Source of the DNA: Legionella geestiana
GTDB taxonomy: Bacteria; Pseudomonadota; Gammaproteobacteria; Legionellales; Legionellaceae
Length of the DNA stretch: 64,000 nt
Assembly (NCBI RefSeq): GCF_004571195.1
Contig: NZ_CP038271.1
Span: 920,001 to 984,000 of the forward strand
Direction of reading: 5' to 3'
Each line of letters starts with the position of its first letter. The first letter of the stretch is position 1. Under the pieces are notes generated by a model. It saw only the letters and a program-made list of their open reading frames with translations. It was not told the DNA's origin and did no database searches. Position numbers and translations under genes: made by a program. This document shows, piece by piece, positions 24,852 through 35,100 of the stretch.

Positions 24852-26272
24852 GCTGTCTCCTCGTGAGGCTGCATCAGATTCAAAGCCATCTGGCCGATGT
24901 TACCGGCCCCCTGAAGCAAAATCACATCTCCGTCCTGCACCTGCGCATCGAGCGCGCTGGCCAGCGAATTTTGTTCAGTAATCCGTACAACAGAGGTGCC
25001 ACGTGCCGCAATTTTCTCGGCAAGCGCCTCACTCGAGATACCTGGCAGTGGTACTTCTCCGGCAGAGTAGATATCAAGCAGCAACAACGTGTCAGACAGG
25101 CAGAGGCTATCGACAAACTGGGGGAAAAGCGACTGGGTACGCGAATAGCGGTGTGGCTGAAACACGTGTACAAGGCGACGCCCGGGCCATACGCGGCGAA
25201 AGGCATCAATGGTCGATGCAATTTCCTTGGGATGATGACCATAATCATCGACAAGCAATGCGCGACCTCTGGCAAAAAGACGCTCTCCGAGCATCTGAAA
25301 ACGCCGCCCGACTCCCTGAAATGTCGCAAGTCCCCTGATAATCGCCGCATCGTTTACGCCAACTTCGGTGGCGATGGCGATGGCGGCAACCGCGTTTAAC
25401 ACATTGTGGCGACCGGGCCATGGAAACTGTATGGACAAGGGCGCATGTGGTTCTGGACGCGTTACGCTAAATTCACTGACCAGACCGCTTTGAGTCCATC
25501 CACTGATGCGATAGTGCGCATCCTCACGAAAACCATAGGTACGCACCGGACGCGCAATATCAGGCAGAATGCGGCGAATTTCTTCATCTTCAGCGCATAC
25601 CACGGCAAGTCCATAAAACGGCAGGTGGTGCAAAAATTCGAGGAACGTGTCACGCAACCGGTCAAAGTCGTCACCATAGGTTCCCATATGGTCGGCATCA
25701 ATGTTGGTGACCACCGCCATCAGCGGCTTCAGGAAGAGGAAAGAGGCGTCGCTCTCATCGGCTTCCGCCACAATCCAGGGCGAATGCCCAAGTTGCGCAT
25801 TCGTGCCGCTGCTGTTGAGTTTGCCACCAATGACAAAGCTTGGGTCGAGGCCGCCCTCGGCGAGCAGACTGGTCACAAGGCTTGTGGTGGTGGTTTTGCC
25901 GTGCGTACCGGCAATGGCGATGCCATGGCGATAGCGCATGAGCTCTGCCAGCATCGCCGCACGCGGTATGACTGGCACGCCTGCAGCGCGTGCCGCAACA
26001 ATTTCGGGATTCTCAGAGGCCACCGCGGTCGATTGCACGACCACATCCGCACCGGCGATGTTATCCAGGTGATGGCCGATAAAAACGGGAATGCCGAGCG
26101 AGCGCAGGCGTTCAACACTGCGGTTTTCTGAAAGATCAGAACCTGATATCCGGTAACCCTCGTTATGGAGTACTTCCGCGATGCCACACATGCCGGCACC
26201 CCCAATCCCCACAAAGTGGATTCGCTCTACCCGCCCCATCCTTGGCGTTACATAGTTCCCCGTTGTGTTCAC
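24848..26272 (-). CDS. murC: UDP-N-acetylmuramate--L-alanine ligase
   Basis: The 474-residue Mur ligase adds the first amino acid of the stem peptide. The UDP-binding GIGGAGM (22-28) and the ATP-binding GTHGKTTTT (122-130) are clear, and the C-terminal domain has FQPHRYSRT. It begins with GTG overlapping the ftsW stop and ends overlapping the murB GTG. In the usual dcw order murG lies between ftsW and murC; here the two genes overlap directly, so murG is absent from this position. Confidence 0.97.
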   Translation of the reverse strand: MNTTGNYVTPRMGRVERIHFVGIGGAGMCGIAEVLHNEGYRISGSDLSENRSVERLRSLGIPVFIGHHLDNIAGADVVVQSTAVASENPEIVAARAAGVPVIPRAAMLAELMRYRHGIAIAGTHGKTTTTSLVTSLLAEGGLDPSFVIGGKLNSSGTNAQLGHSPWIVAEADESDASFLFLKPLMAVVTNIDADHMGTYGDDFDRLRDTFLEFLHHLPFYGLAVVCAEDEEIRRILPDIARPVRTYGFREDAHYRISGWTQSGLVSEFSVTRPEPHAPLSIQFPWPGRHNVLNAVAAIAIATEVGVNDAAIIRGLATFQGVGRRFQMLGERLFARGRALLVDDYGHHPKEIASTIDAFRRVWPGRRLVHVFQPHRYSRTQSLFPQFVDSLCLSDTLLLLDIYSAGEVPLPGISSEALAEKIAARGTSVVRITEQNSLASALDAQVQDGDVILLQGAGNIGQMALNLMQPHEETA

Positions 26273-27447
26273 CCGTGTCCCCTTTGTGAGGCTGGTCTGC
26301 CCAATCCAAGGGAGAGCCAGCGATTCTCGTGATCAATGCGCAATAACAACGCCACCACTACACAATTGACGACCATGCTGGCACCGCCATAACTCATAAA
26401 CGGCAGCGTCAACCCTTTGGTCGGCAGCAGTCCGGCATTCACCCCCATGTTAACCACTGCCTGCATCCCAAGCCAGAAAGTCAACCCGAATGCCGTCCAT
26501 GCTGCGAAAAAGCGCTCGCTCTCCAGTGCGTCGCGCCCAATTTTAAGACCTCTTCCTACCAGTATACTATACAGTGTCATCACCACGAGAACTCCCGCAA
26601 GCCCCAGCTCTTCTGCCAGTACTGCAAAGAGAAAGTCCGTGTGCGCTTCGGGCAGATAAAACAGTTTTTGGACACTATCCCCAAGGCCGGTGCCAAACCA
26701 TCCACCGCGTCCAAAGGCAATCAGCGACTGTGTCAGCTGATAACCGGTATCAAACTGATCTGCCCAGGGGTCCAGAAAAGCTGTCAGACGCGCCATGCGA
26801 TAGGGCGAGGACACGGCTAAAACAGCAAGACTCACGAGCACAATAATAACGAGGCCTGCGTAATAGCGCAGTTTCACACCTGCAAGAAACAGCATGGCCA
26901 TGGTGGTAGAGGCTATCACCACCGTGGCGCCAAAGTCTGGCTCAAGCAGCAGAAGGAAAGCAAATACTGAAAGAATAATCATCGGCAGGAGAAAGCCGGA
27001 AATCGACTGACGCACCTTTTCCTGGTGACGCACCAGATAACCAGCCATGTAGAGAATCATGGTCAGTTTCGCAAGCTCTGATACCTGAATGCCAATCGGC
27101 CCAAGTGCGAGCCAGCGGCGACTGCCATTAACTGTGCGCCCGATACCGGGTATCAGCACCAGCACCAGCATCACGAGGCAGACAAGCAGGAGCGGCACCC
27201 CAAGTTTTTCCCAGAAACTGCTGTCCGTGCGGACCACTATCAAGGCAAGCATCAGCCCCACTGCGAGATAACATCCCTGGCGTATCAGAAAATGAAACGG
27301 CTGATGATAATATTTGACGGACACCATCACCGAGCTCGAAGCCACCATCATGAGGCCTGTGATGATGAGGCCGAGCACCGCTCCCATCAGCCAGCGGTCA
27401 TAGAGTGCCAGAGGTCCTGGCGCATGGCGGGCGCGTTGGGCAGTCAC
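26269..27447 (-). CDS. ftsW: Peptidoglycan glycosyltransferase FtsW
   Basis: The 392-residue SEDS-family protein has about ten membrane segments and the family signature NMGVNAGLLPTKGLTLPFMSYGG. With FtsI it polymerises septal peptidoglycan from lipid II. The GTG start overlaps the murD stop and the TGA overlaps the murC GTG, so murD, ftsW, murC and murB form an unbroken chain of GTGA junctions. Confidence 0.97.
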   Translation of the reverse strand: MTAQRARHAPGPLALYDRWLMGAVLGLIITGLMMVASSSVMVSVKYYHQPFHFLIRQGCYLAVGLMLALIVVRTDSSFWEKLGVPLLLVCLVMLVLVLIPGIGRTVNGSRRWLALGPIGIQVSELAKLTMILYMAGYLVRHQEKVRQSISGFLLPMIILSVFAFLLLLEPDFGATVVIASTTMAMLFLAGVKLRYYAGLVIIVLVSLAVLAVSSPYRMARLTAFLDPWADQFDTGYQLTQSLIAFGRGGWFGTGLGDSVQKLFYLPEAHTDFLFAVLAEELGLAGVLVVMTLYSILVGRGLKIGRDALESERFFAAWTAFGLTFWLGMQAVVNMGVNAGLLPTKGLTLPFMSYGGASMVVNCVVVALLLRIDHENRWLSLGLGRPASQRGHG

Positions 27448-28781
27448 AGTGCGTTTACCTCACTGGTAAAGCACTCGCCACGGTGGTTAAAATCCCGAAA
27501 CATGTCAAAGCTTGCGCAGGCAGGCGATAACAGCACCACGTCCCCGGGTTGCGCGCAGGCTCGTGCTCTGGCAATGGCGTCTTTCAGTGTCGCGGCACGA
27601 TGAAGTGGCACGGTGCCATCAAGCGCGCGGGCTATTTTTTCAGCGTCTTCTCCTATCAGGATCACGGCACGGCCAAACGCTTCGACCGGCGCGCGTAACT
27701 CGCTGAAATCGGCACCCTTGCCCTGTCCACCGGCAATCAGGACGATTTTACCGGAAAGGCTCGCGCCGGTGCCGGCAATAGCCGACACGGTGGCGCCGGT
27801 ATTGGTGCCTTTAGAGTCATTGATCCATTGCACGCCATCAAGTGTGCGCACCCACTGACAGCGGTGGGGCAGGCCCTTAAAGGAGGTCAGCGCACGGACA
27901 ATGGCCTCATCGGAAATACCGGCGCTGTGAGCAAGGGCCGCGGCTGCCAGGGCATTCTGCCAGTTGTGGCGTCCCTGAAGTGGCAGGTCTGCGCAGTCAA
28001 GGAGCTGTTTCGGGCCCCTCGAAAGGTATGTATGCCCATTTTCAGTCTGCAACCCCCAGTTATCAGCAGAAGGCGCGTCAAGGCCGAAACTGATGCACGT
28101 GGTGCCTGAGGCAGCAGGCGGACGCGTCAAAGGGTCTTCCCGATTAATGACAAGGGTCGATGCATGGTGCGCGATGCGGTGCTTGGCCGCCACATAAGCT
28201 TCGAGTGACTTGTGGCGGTCAAGGTGGTCTGGCGTTACGTTTAAAATGGCCGCGGCGATTGGGCGCAGGCTCTCCTGCAAATCGAGCTGAAAACTTGAAA
28301 GCTCAAGTACCCAGATTTCGGGCACTTCTGCAGTCTCAAGGACATCGAGCACCGGTGTGCCGATGTTGCCGGCAACCGCGACCCGCATCCCGGCCATGCG
28401 GGCCATTTCGCCAACCAGTGCCGTAACCGTTGATTTGCCATTGGTACCGGTTATGGCAATGACCGGTGCGTCTATTTCACGCGCGAGGCATTCGATATCG
28501 CCCCAGACCGGAATGTTCAATGCGCGCGCTTTTTGCAGTACCGGCGTATCAAGTGGCACACCAGGGCTTGCTACCACGGCGCAGAGTGATGAAAACACGG
28601 AATCAGGCAGCGTCCCGGCAAAAGTTTCCACACCAGGAAACGCCTCCCTGAAGGCCGACAACACCTCTGGCGCTTCTCGGGTATCAAAAGCGATAAACGG
28701 CTGGTTCTGACGCTGCAGATGGCGTGCGATTGAAAATCCGGTTTTACCAAGTCCCGCTATCAGCATCGGTTGTTTCTGCAT
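27444..28781 (-). CDS. murD: UDP-N-acetylmuramoyl-L-alanine--D-glutamate ligase
   Basis: The 445-residue Mur ligase adds D-Glu to UDP-MurNAc-L-Ala. It shows the N-terminal UDP-binding GLGKTG, the P-loop GTNGKST (112-118), the NVTPDHLDRH segment and the C-terminal SPACASFDMFRDFNHRG motif. It starts 11 bp after the mraY stop and overlaps ftsW. Confidence 0.97.
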   Translation of the reverse strand: MQKQPMLIAGLGKTGFSIARHLQRQNQPFIAFDTREAPEVLSAFREAFPGVETFAGTLPDSVFSSLCAVVASPGVPLDTPVLQKARALNIPVWGDIECLAREIDAPVIAITGTNGKSTVTALVGEMARMAGMRVAVAGNIGTPVLDVLETAEVPEIWVLELSSFQLDLQESLRPIAAAILNVTPDHLDRHKSLEAYVAAKHRIAHHASTLVINREDPLTRPPAASGTTCISFGLDAPSADNWGLQTENGHTYLSRGPKQLLDCADLPLQGRHNWQNALAAAALAHSAGISDEAIVRALTSFKGLPHRCQWVRTLDGVQWINDSKGTNTGATVSAIAGTGASLSGKIVLIAGGQGKGADFSELRAPVEAFGRAVILIGEDAEKIARALDGTVPLHRAATLKDAIARARACAQPGDVVLLSPACASFDMFRDFNHRGECFTSEVNAL

Positions 28782-28792
28782 GGCCGCTCCGT

Positions 28793-29878
28793 TCAGCGCA
28801 GTTTAAGTGTGGCAAGCCCGCACAGCACAAAAATAACCGTCATAATCCAAAACCGTACGATAACTTTTGGCTCCGACCAGCCCTTGAGTTCAAAATGGTG
28901 GTGCAGAGGGGCCATGCGAAACAACCGCTTCCCGCCTGTCCACTTGAAATACCCTACCTGCAGGATAACTGAAAGGGTCTCAAGCACAAAGAGCCCGCCC
29001 ATGATAAGCAGCACAAGCTCCTGGCGCACGATGACTGCCACGGTTCCAATACCGGCTCCAAGTGCCAGCGAGCCAACATCCCCCATGAATACCTGCGCCG
29101 GATAGGTGTTGTACCAGAGAAATCCAAGTCCCGCCCCCACAATCGCCGAGCAGAAAATAGTAAGCTCGCCGGTGTTGGGCACATAGGGAATCGCGAGGTA
29201 ATGCGCATACACGGCGTTACTGCTGGCATAGGCAAAAACCCCGAGCGCGCCTGCCACCATGACGATGGGCACAATGGCAAGACCGTCAAGGCCATCGGTG
29301 AGATTGACCGCATTGCTCGAGCCTACAATCACGAAGTAAGACAGCACCACAAATGCAGCGCCAAGTGCGATGTGCCAACTTTTGAAAAACGGTACGGTGA
29401 GAGCAGTGTTGACCGGCAGACTTGCGTGCAGGTAAAGGTAAAAGGCTGCCACCAGCGCGATGACGGACTGCCAGAAGTATTTCTGGCGCGCAGAAAGACC
29501 GGCGCTGTTCTTACGCACCACTTTACGGTAATCATCCACCCAGCCCACAAGGCCAAAGGCCAGCATGACAAGGAGCGCGAGCCATAAGGCCGGCTGGCGC
29601 AAATCTCCCCACAAAAGGCAGCTCGATGTTATCGCAAAAAGAATGAGGGTGCCGCCCATTGTTGGGGTACCGGCTTTTGAAAGGTGGGTTTGCGGGCCAT
29701 CATCGCGCACCATCTGCCCAATCTGCAGCCCCCGAAGCCATCGAATCATGGCCGGCCCAAAAAACAGTCCGACAATCAGCGCCGTCAGCGCGGCCAGAAT
29801 GGAACGAAAGGTAAGGTACTGAAACACGCGCAGCGCGTGGTATTGTTCCTGCAAAAGCTGTGTCAGCCAATAGAGCAT
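28793..29878 (-). CDS. mraY: Phospho-N-acetylmuramoyl-pentapeptide-transferase
   Basis: The 361-residue polytopic enzyme makes lipid I at the inner membrane. Key motifs are present: GTPTMGG, DDYRK (the Asp pair), [10 protein letters not shown] and the [10 protein letters not shown]-terminal loop. The length matches the family. It follows murF after 103 bp, a gap in which I see nothing definite. Confidence 0.97.
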   Translation of the reverse strand: MLYWLTQLLQEQYHALRVFQYLTFRSILAALTALIVGLFFGPAMIRWLRGLQIGQMVRDDGPQTHLSKAGTPTMGGTLILFAITSSCLLWGDLRQPALWLALLVMLAFGLVGWVDDYRKVVRKNSAGLSARQKYFWQSVIALVAAFYLYLHASLPVNTALTVPFFKSWHIALGAAFVVLSYFVIVGSSNAVNLTDGLDGLAIVPIVMVAGALGVFAYASSNAVYAHYLAIPYVPNTGELTIFCSAIVGAGLGFLWYNTYPAQVFMGDVGSLALGAGIGTVAVIVRQELVLLIMGGLFVLETLSVILQVGYFKWTGGKRLFRMAPLHHHFELKGWSEPKVIVRFWIMTVIFVLCGLATLKLR

Positions 29879-29981
29879 GGTTCAGCTCCTCCCCTTGTTA
29901 TCGCCCACGGCACATGTATACGCATCCTAAAGATACCCCGGGTACATAAAAAACTGGCAAGCATAACACGCCTGATGGCCT

Positions 29982-31313
29982 TCAGCCCATCAGTTCCCGC
30001 ACAATTTTTTCCATCCCCGCCGCACGCGACCCCTTGACCAGTACCGTAGTCTGCGCATCAAGACAGGGCAGCAGGGCCTCTACAAGGGATGACTGGCTGG
30101 TAAAATGCGCTCCGCCCGTTCCAAAAGCGCGTGCCGCAAAGGCGCTGAACTCGCCACAGGTCATGAGCCGGTCTATACCGCGGCTCCTTGCCGCTTCCCC
30201 CGCCTGTTCGTGATGCGACTGCGCCCACGCGCCGAGCTCGCCCATGTCACCAAGTACCAGAATGCGCTGCCCTGCACGCGCTGCCAGCACATCGATGGCG
30301 GCAAGTACAGAGCTGAGATTCGCATTATACGTATCATCTATTATGGTGGACTGCCCTTTCCCGCCAAACGTGGCAAGACGCCCGGAAACTCCCTGAAAGC
30401 GACTGAGTCCGCTGACTATCGCTTGAAGACCAATGTCAGCAGCCAGACAGCAGGTGGCGGCGGCAAGCGCGTTACGCACCGAATGCGCCCCCGGAACCTG
30501 AAGGGTTACGGGTAACGCCTCTGTGCCAGACACAAGAGTAAACGCTGCACAGCCGTTTGCATCAAAATGGATGTTCTCTGCATACACATCGGCCTTGTGC
30601 GCGGCGGAAAAGCGCCATACACGGCGTGCGCCCAACATGGCGTCCCAGTGGTGGGCGAATGCGTCATCATCGTTTACTACGGCAGCACCTTCTGAGGGGA
30701 GGGCTGCGTAAATTTCGCCTTTGGCGTTTGCAACACCCTCAATGCTGCCAAATCCCTCGATATGAGCGGGCGCTATGGAATTAATGAGTGAGACTTGCGG
30801 GCGCACAATGTGTGCGGTAAAGGCGATTTCACCGGGGTGGTTGGCGCCGAGCTCAAAAACGGCATACCGATGCTCTGGTGTCAGTTTGAGAACAGAAAGC
30901 GGTACGCCCAGATGATTGTTCAGGTTGCCACGGGTCGCCATGGACGGCTCTGGCAGAATACCGGCTATCATTTCCTTGACAGTGGTTTTACCATTGCTGC
31001 CGGTAACTGCAATGACTTTGCAGTCAACGGTTTCACGGTGCGCGCGCGCCAGTTCTGCCAGTGCTTTCTCAGCATCAGGCACCACAAACACGGGAACGGA
31101 CACGTTTTCAGGCGCGCGTTCGCAGACAATGGCCGCGGCACCACGCGCGATGGCGTCCGCGATGTATTGATGCCCGTCATAACGCTCGCCACGCAGGGCG
31201 ACAAAAAGCGAATCAGGCTCGAGCGTGCGGCTGTCAGTGCTGACACCGCCGGACAGCCTGCTGTCACGGGAGCAGGTGCCCCCGAGTACTGCCGCAACAA
31301 ACGCGAGATTCAT
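29982..31313 (-). CDS. murF: UDP-N-acetylmuramoyl-tripeptide--D-alanyl-D-alanine ligase
   Basis: The 443-residue Mur ligase adds D-Ala-D-Ala. It has STDSRT in the N-terminal domain, the P-loop GSNGKTT (105-111), the ELGANHPGEI block and DDTYNANLSS. In the canonical cluster murE and ftsI lie upstream; here the next gene upstream on the same strand is zipA, 66 bp away, so the front of the dcw cluster (mraZ to murE) is elsewhere in the genome. Confidence 0.97.
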   Translation of the reverse strand: MNLAFVAAVLGGTCSRDSRLSGGVSTDSRTLEPDSLFVALRGERYDGHQYIADAIARGAAAIVCERAPENVSVPVFVVPDAEKALAELARAHRETVDCKVIAVTGSNGKTTVKEMIAGILPEPSMATRGNLNNHLGVPLSVLKLTPEHRYAVFELGANHPGEIAFTAHIVRPQVSLINSIAPAHIEGFGSIEGVANAKGEIYAALPSEGAAVVNDDDAFAHHWDAMLGARRVWRFSAAHKADVYAENIHFDANGCAAFTLVSGTEALPVTLQVPGAHSVRNALAAATCCLAADIGLQAIVSGLSRFQGVSGRLATFGGKGQSTIIDDTYNANLSSVLAAIDVLAARAGQRILVLGDMGELGAWAQSHHEQAGEAARSRGIDRLMTCGEFSAFAARAFGTGGAHFTSQSSLVEALLPCLDAQTTVLVKGSRAAGMEKIVRELMG

Positions 31314-31379
31314 GGTTTTTCCCGATGCTTAAAAATCCAGTCTACTGATTCCCGCACAAACCCGCCAGCGGGGCAGCCA

Positions 31380-32102
31380 TCATGCCACCCGCGAATCGGT
31401 TTCCACGCTGCCAATCTGACGGTGCAGGCGATTGATGGTCTCATCAGTCAGCACACGGCGTGAGGCATCCAGTAAATCGGCATCAAGACCGTCTGCAAGG
31501 TGGCGTGCCGTGTCGAGCATGACGTTAAGGCGTTCTTCATCAATGCCGCTGTTACCGCTTTGTTCCATAAAAAGACAAAGACCCCGCACACCAAACGCAC
31601 CGATGTTCTGCAAATCAAAAACACCGCTGGCCGTAGCAGCTGCAAGGCTGCAAAGGACGGCGCCGGTGCCGTTGGGGTTTTGATAGCGGTGGAAAATTTG
31701 TCCTTCACCAAAGCGAAGACCGGCTGCCAGCACGGTTTGCAACAGTTCGTAGCCTGCAAACTGGCGATTTTCACGCGCACGCAAAAAAAGCATGATGGTG
31801 CCGCCGGAGGGCGCGGTATCCCGTGCCTCGCTCGCCGGTGCGCTGTAGGCAGGAGGCGTTTCCACGACAACACGGGTCGCCTCGCGGGTGGAGAGCGTCG
31901 GCAAAACATCCGCCTCTTCTTCCTCACCGGAAATGCGGCGCACCGAGAGAATTTCATCGAAAGCCGTATCGAGTCGTGGTGTGCCTGCCACACGCGCCTG
32001 TGGCGCGAAGTTCTGGCGTCGCACCTTCATCAGACAGCCTATGGCAATCACTACCCCGATGAGTAAAACGACATTTAAAACCAGACTCCAGTTCGCCTGC
32101 AT
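31380..32102 (-). CDS. zipA: Cell division protein ZipA
   Basis: The start is set at the ATG at 32102, which has a GGGAG site 6 nt upstream; earlier in-frame Met codons overlap the end of smc. The 240-residue protein has one N-terminal membrane segment (about 6-25), a variable charged/Pro linker and a C-terminal FtsZ-binding domain (LGAGLRFGEGQIFHRYQNPNG-like block, then GVFDLQNIGAFGVRGL). ZipA tethers FtsZ to the membrane. It follows smc by 26 bp; in many gammaproteobacteria ligA comes next, but here murF does. Confidence 0.9.
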   Translation of the reverse strand: MQANWSLVLNVVLLIGVVIAIGCLMKVRRQNFAPQARVAGTPRLDTAFDEILSVRRISGEEEEADVLPTLSTREATRVVVETPPAYSAPASEARDTAPSGGTIMLFLRARENRQFAGYELLQTVLAAGLRFGEGQIFHRYQNPNGTGAVLCSLAAATASGVFDLQNIGAFGVRGLCLFMEQSGNSGIDEERLNVMLDTARHLADGLDADLLDASRRVLTDETINRLHRQIGSVETDSRVA

Positions 32103-32128
32103 GTTCTCTCCCGCGCCAAGTGCCCGAC

Positions 32129-35100
32129 TCATGCCTCGCAAAAAGTCAGGGCCTGTTCAACATCCACTGCAACCACGCGCGAAACACCTGGCTCACGCAT
32201 GGTTACCCCTATCAAATTTTCTGCCAGTTCCATTGTTACCCGGTTATGGGTAATAAAGAGGAACTGTACGAATTGTGACATTTCCCGCACCAAATCACAA
32301 AACCTTCCCACGTTGACATCATCAAGCGGTGCATCCACTTCATCCAGCATGCAAAACGGTGACGGATTTAACTGAAAAATCGCAAAAATCAGCGCGACTG
32401 CAGTCATCGCCTTCTCGCCTCCCGACAACAGGTGAATGGTACTGTTGCGTTTTCCGGGCGGCTGAGCGAGGACCATGACACCCGCTTCCAACAGGTTATC
32501 ACACGTTAACGATAAAGTGGCACGTCCACCGCCAAAGAGGCGCGGAAAAAGTGCCTGAAAGGCGGTATTGACCGCGTCAAAGGTTTCCTGAAAGCGCACT
32601 TTTGTTTCGGCATCAAGCTTTGCAATCGCTTCTTCAAGGGTTGCCAGCGCACTGGAAAGGTCTTCGTGCTGCGCATTCAGCGCATCACGGCGTACGCGCT
32701 CCGTCTCATATTCTTCGATGGCAGCAAGGTTAATCGCGCCAAGACGGCGAATCGCGTCTGCAAGGACCAAAAGCTCCTCTTCACACGCGGCTTCCGTTGC
32801 AGGTGCCTCTGTCTCTTGAGAAAATTCAGGCGCTTCAGGACCGAATTGTGCAAGCGATTCCGCAAGGGTCTGCAGGCGCACGGCAAGCGTCTGCTCCTGC
32901 AGCTGCAGCTCGACCTGTTGTGCCGCGGACTTTTTAATTTTTTCGTCTTCAAGCCGGGCTTCAGCCTCCAGGGTCGTAAACTGCTCACGCAGCGTGTCAA
33001 GTTCCGTGTTGGCTGACTCACGCAATGCTTCATATTCTGCGTGCCGGCTGATTTTCTCCTGCAGCGCCTCGTGCATATCCACACCCGGCGACTCGGCAGA
33101 GGCCAGCGCTTCGGCAATGTCTTCAAGGCTGTTTTCAAGCGACGTACGGGTCTGCGCTTCCCGCTCCATGGTACGGCGCGCCTCAGAGGCCTCTGCCTGC
33201 AGACGGTCAAACCGACGCCCGCTCTCGTGCACCTCTTCCCGCAGTTCCTCGAGTGCAATCAGTACCGCGCGATGCGCGCCCTCCGCCGCTCGCCGCTCTT
33301 CTTCAATCGACTCAACTGTCAGCAGATATTCCGCTTCCAGTTCGCGTGCCTCAAGGCTGATGGCCGCGGCGTCTTTCATCTGCAGAGTAAGTTCCTCTCG
33401 CGCCGCATTCCACTCATCGCGTTCAGCTACAAGGCGCGCACGCTCCGTCTTGAGGGCTTCACGCTGCTGCTCGAAACGCGACAGCGCGCTCTGCGCATCA
33501 AATACGGCCCTGACCGCTTCTGACTGCAGGCGTGCAGCCTCTCGTTCTTCCTGCTCCGCGGTTTGCAGACACTCACGCCACGTTGCGTCCTCTGTCTGAA
33601 GACGCATGAGCGTGTTTTCTTTTTCGCTGACCACAACGGCAAGGAGGTCGATACGCGCCTGACGGGCAAGCACGCCCTCTTCCATGGTGCGCGCCCTGCC
33701 CGGAACCTGTATCCAGCCATTCCCAAGCCAGGCACCATCCGGGGTAATGACAGACTCATGAGGAAACAGTTCAGGCTGCATCCGGCGCGCCTCCTCCAGC
33801 GAGTCAACGGTATATATGTATTCTGGTGCATGGAGCCAGCACGGCACAGCGCCGTGCATTTTTTGAAGCAGTGAAGGAAAACGCGGGGTACGGTCCGCCG
33901 GCACGCGCACTTCCAGCAGCGCAAGCGGCGTATCGCTCTCAACCGTCACACTCCCGACATCCTGAACCACATACGCATGAAGGGCGTCTGCAAACACATG
34001 CTCACAGGCCGTCTGCCAGGCATCTTCTACCTTCAGAGACGCCATGAGCTGAGGCAGATGGGCAACGCTTTCAGGAGGACTGATGGACGCAGCGCTTCCG
34101 GCTGATTGTTGCACGGCACGCAGTGACACGAGTTGCGCATTATCTTCTGCAAACGCTTTTTGGGCCTGTGCCTTTTCATGGCCGAGGCGCATCAACGCCT
34201 CGCGCGCCTCCTGCACACGGGCTAAAGCCCGCGCGTGTTGAGCCGCTGCCGCTTCTTCATCCTGAATCTTTGCATCACGCTCACCGAGGAGCGCCAAAAA
34301 GGCCGCGTCAGAGTCGCTCTCGGCCAGGCCGTCGAGTGCTGCCTGATTTTTGGCAAGACGACGTTCTCCGTCTTCAAGGCGGGCTTTAAGATTTTCCGCA
34401 CGCACAAGGCTCAGCTGATGCTGCTGACGCGCATTCGAGAGGTTTGAGCGCGCACTTTCAAGGCGCGCCTCAGTATCTTCCAGTGCCTGTCGGCGGGCAT
34501 CAAGCGTTGTGCGTGCGTCATCAAGGCGAGCGCGCAGCGTTTCAAGCTCCGCTGCCAGTACCTGCGACTGCGCTTCGCGGGTTGTAAGGGTTTCTCCGGC
34601 GAGCATATACCGGTCATGCGCCTGCTGCCAGACTTCTTTAAGGCGCAGCTGTTCCTCTAGAAGCTGTTCACGGGCTCGCAGCGCCTGAGCACGCTGTTCC
34701 TCAAGGCGGGCAATTTCCGTACCGAGTCGGTAGCACTGCTCCTGCAGCTCCGTGACGGTGCGGGCCCTGGATTCCATCCTGTAGCGACAGGCCAGTGCTT
34801 CCGCCGTAAGGCGTGCGTGAAGCGCTTCTTGGGTACTGCGGGTATCTTCCAGCGATCGAAGGGTCCGGTGGAGACCGTCACGCTGCGCTGACAGCGTATC
34901 GCGGCGCACGAGAAGCAGTCCTGTTTTACAGACGCGCTCACGTGCTTTCAGGGTGCGAAACCGTTCCGCAGTTTTTGCCTGACGCTCGAGACGCGCGAGC
35001 TGTTTATCCAGTTCTTCACGAAGAAGTGCCACCCGTTCGAGGTTTTCTCGGGCCTGCTCCATGCGCTGCACCGTTTCCCGGCGCCGGTCGCGGTAGCGAG

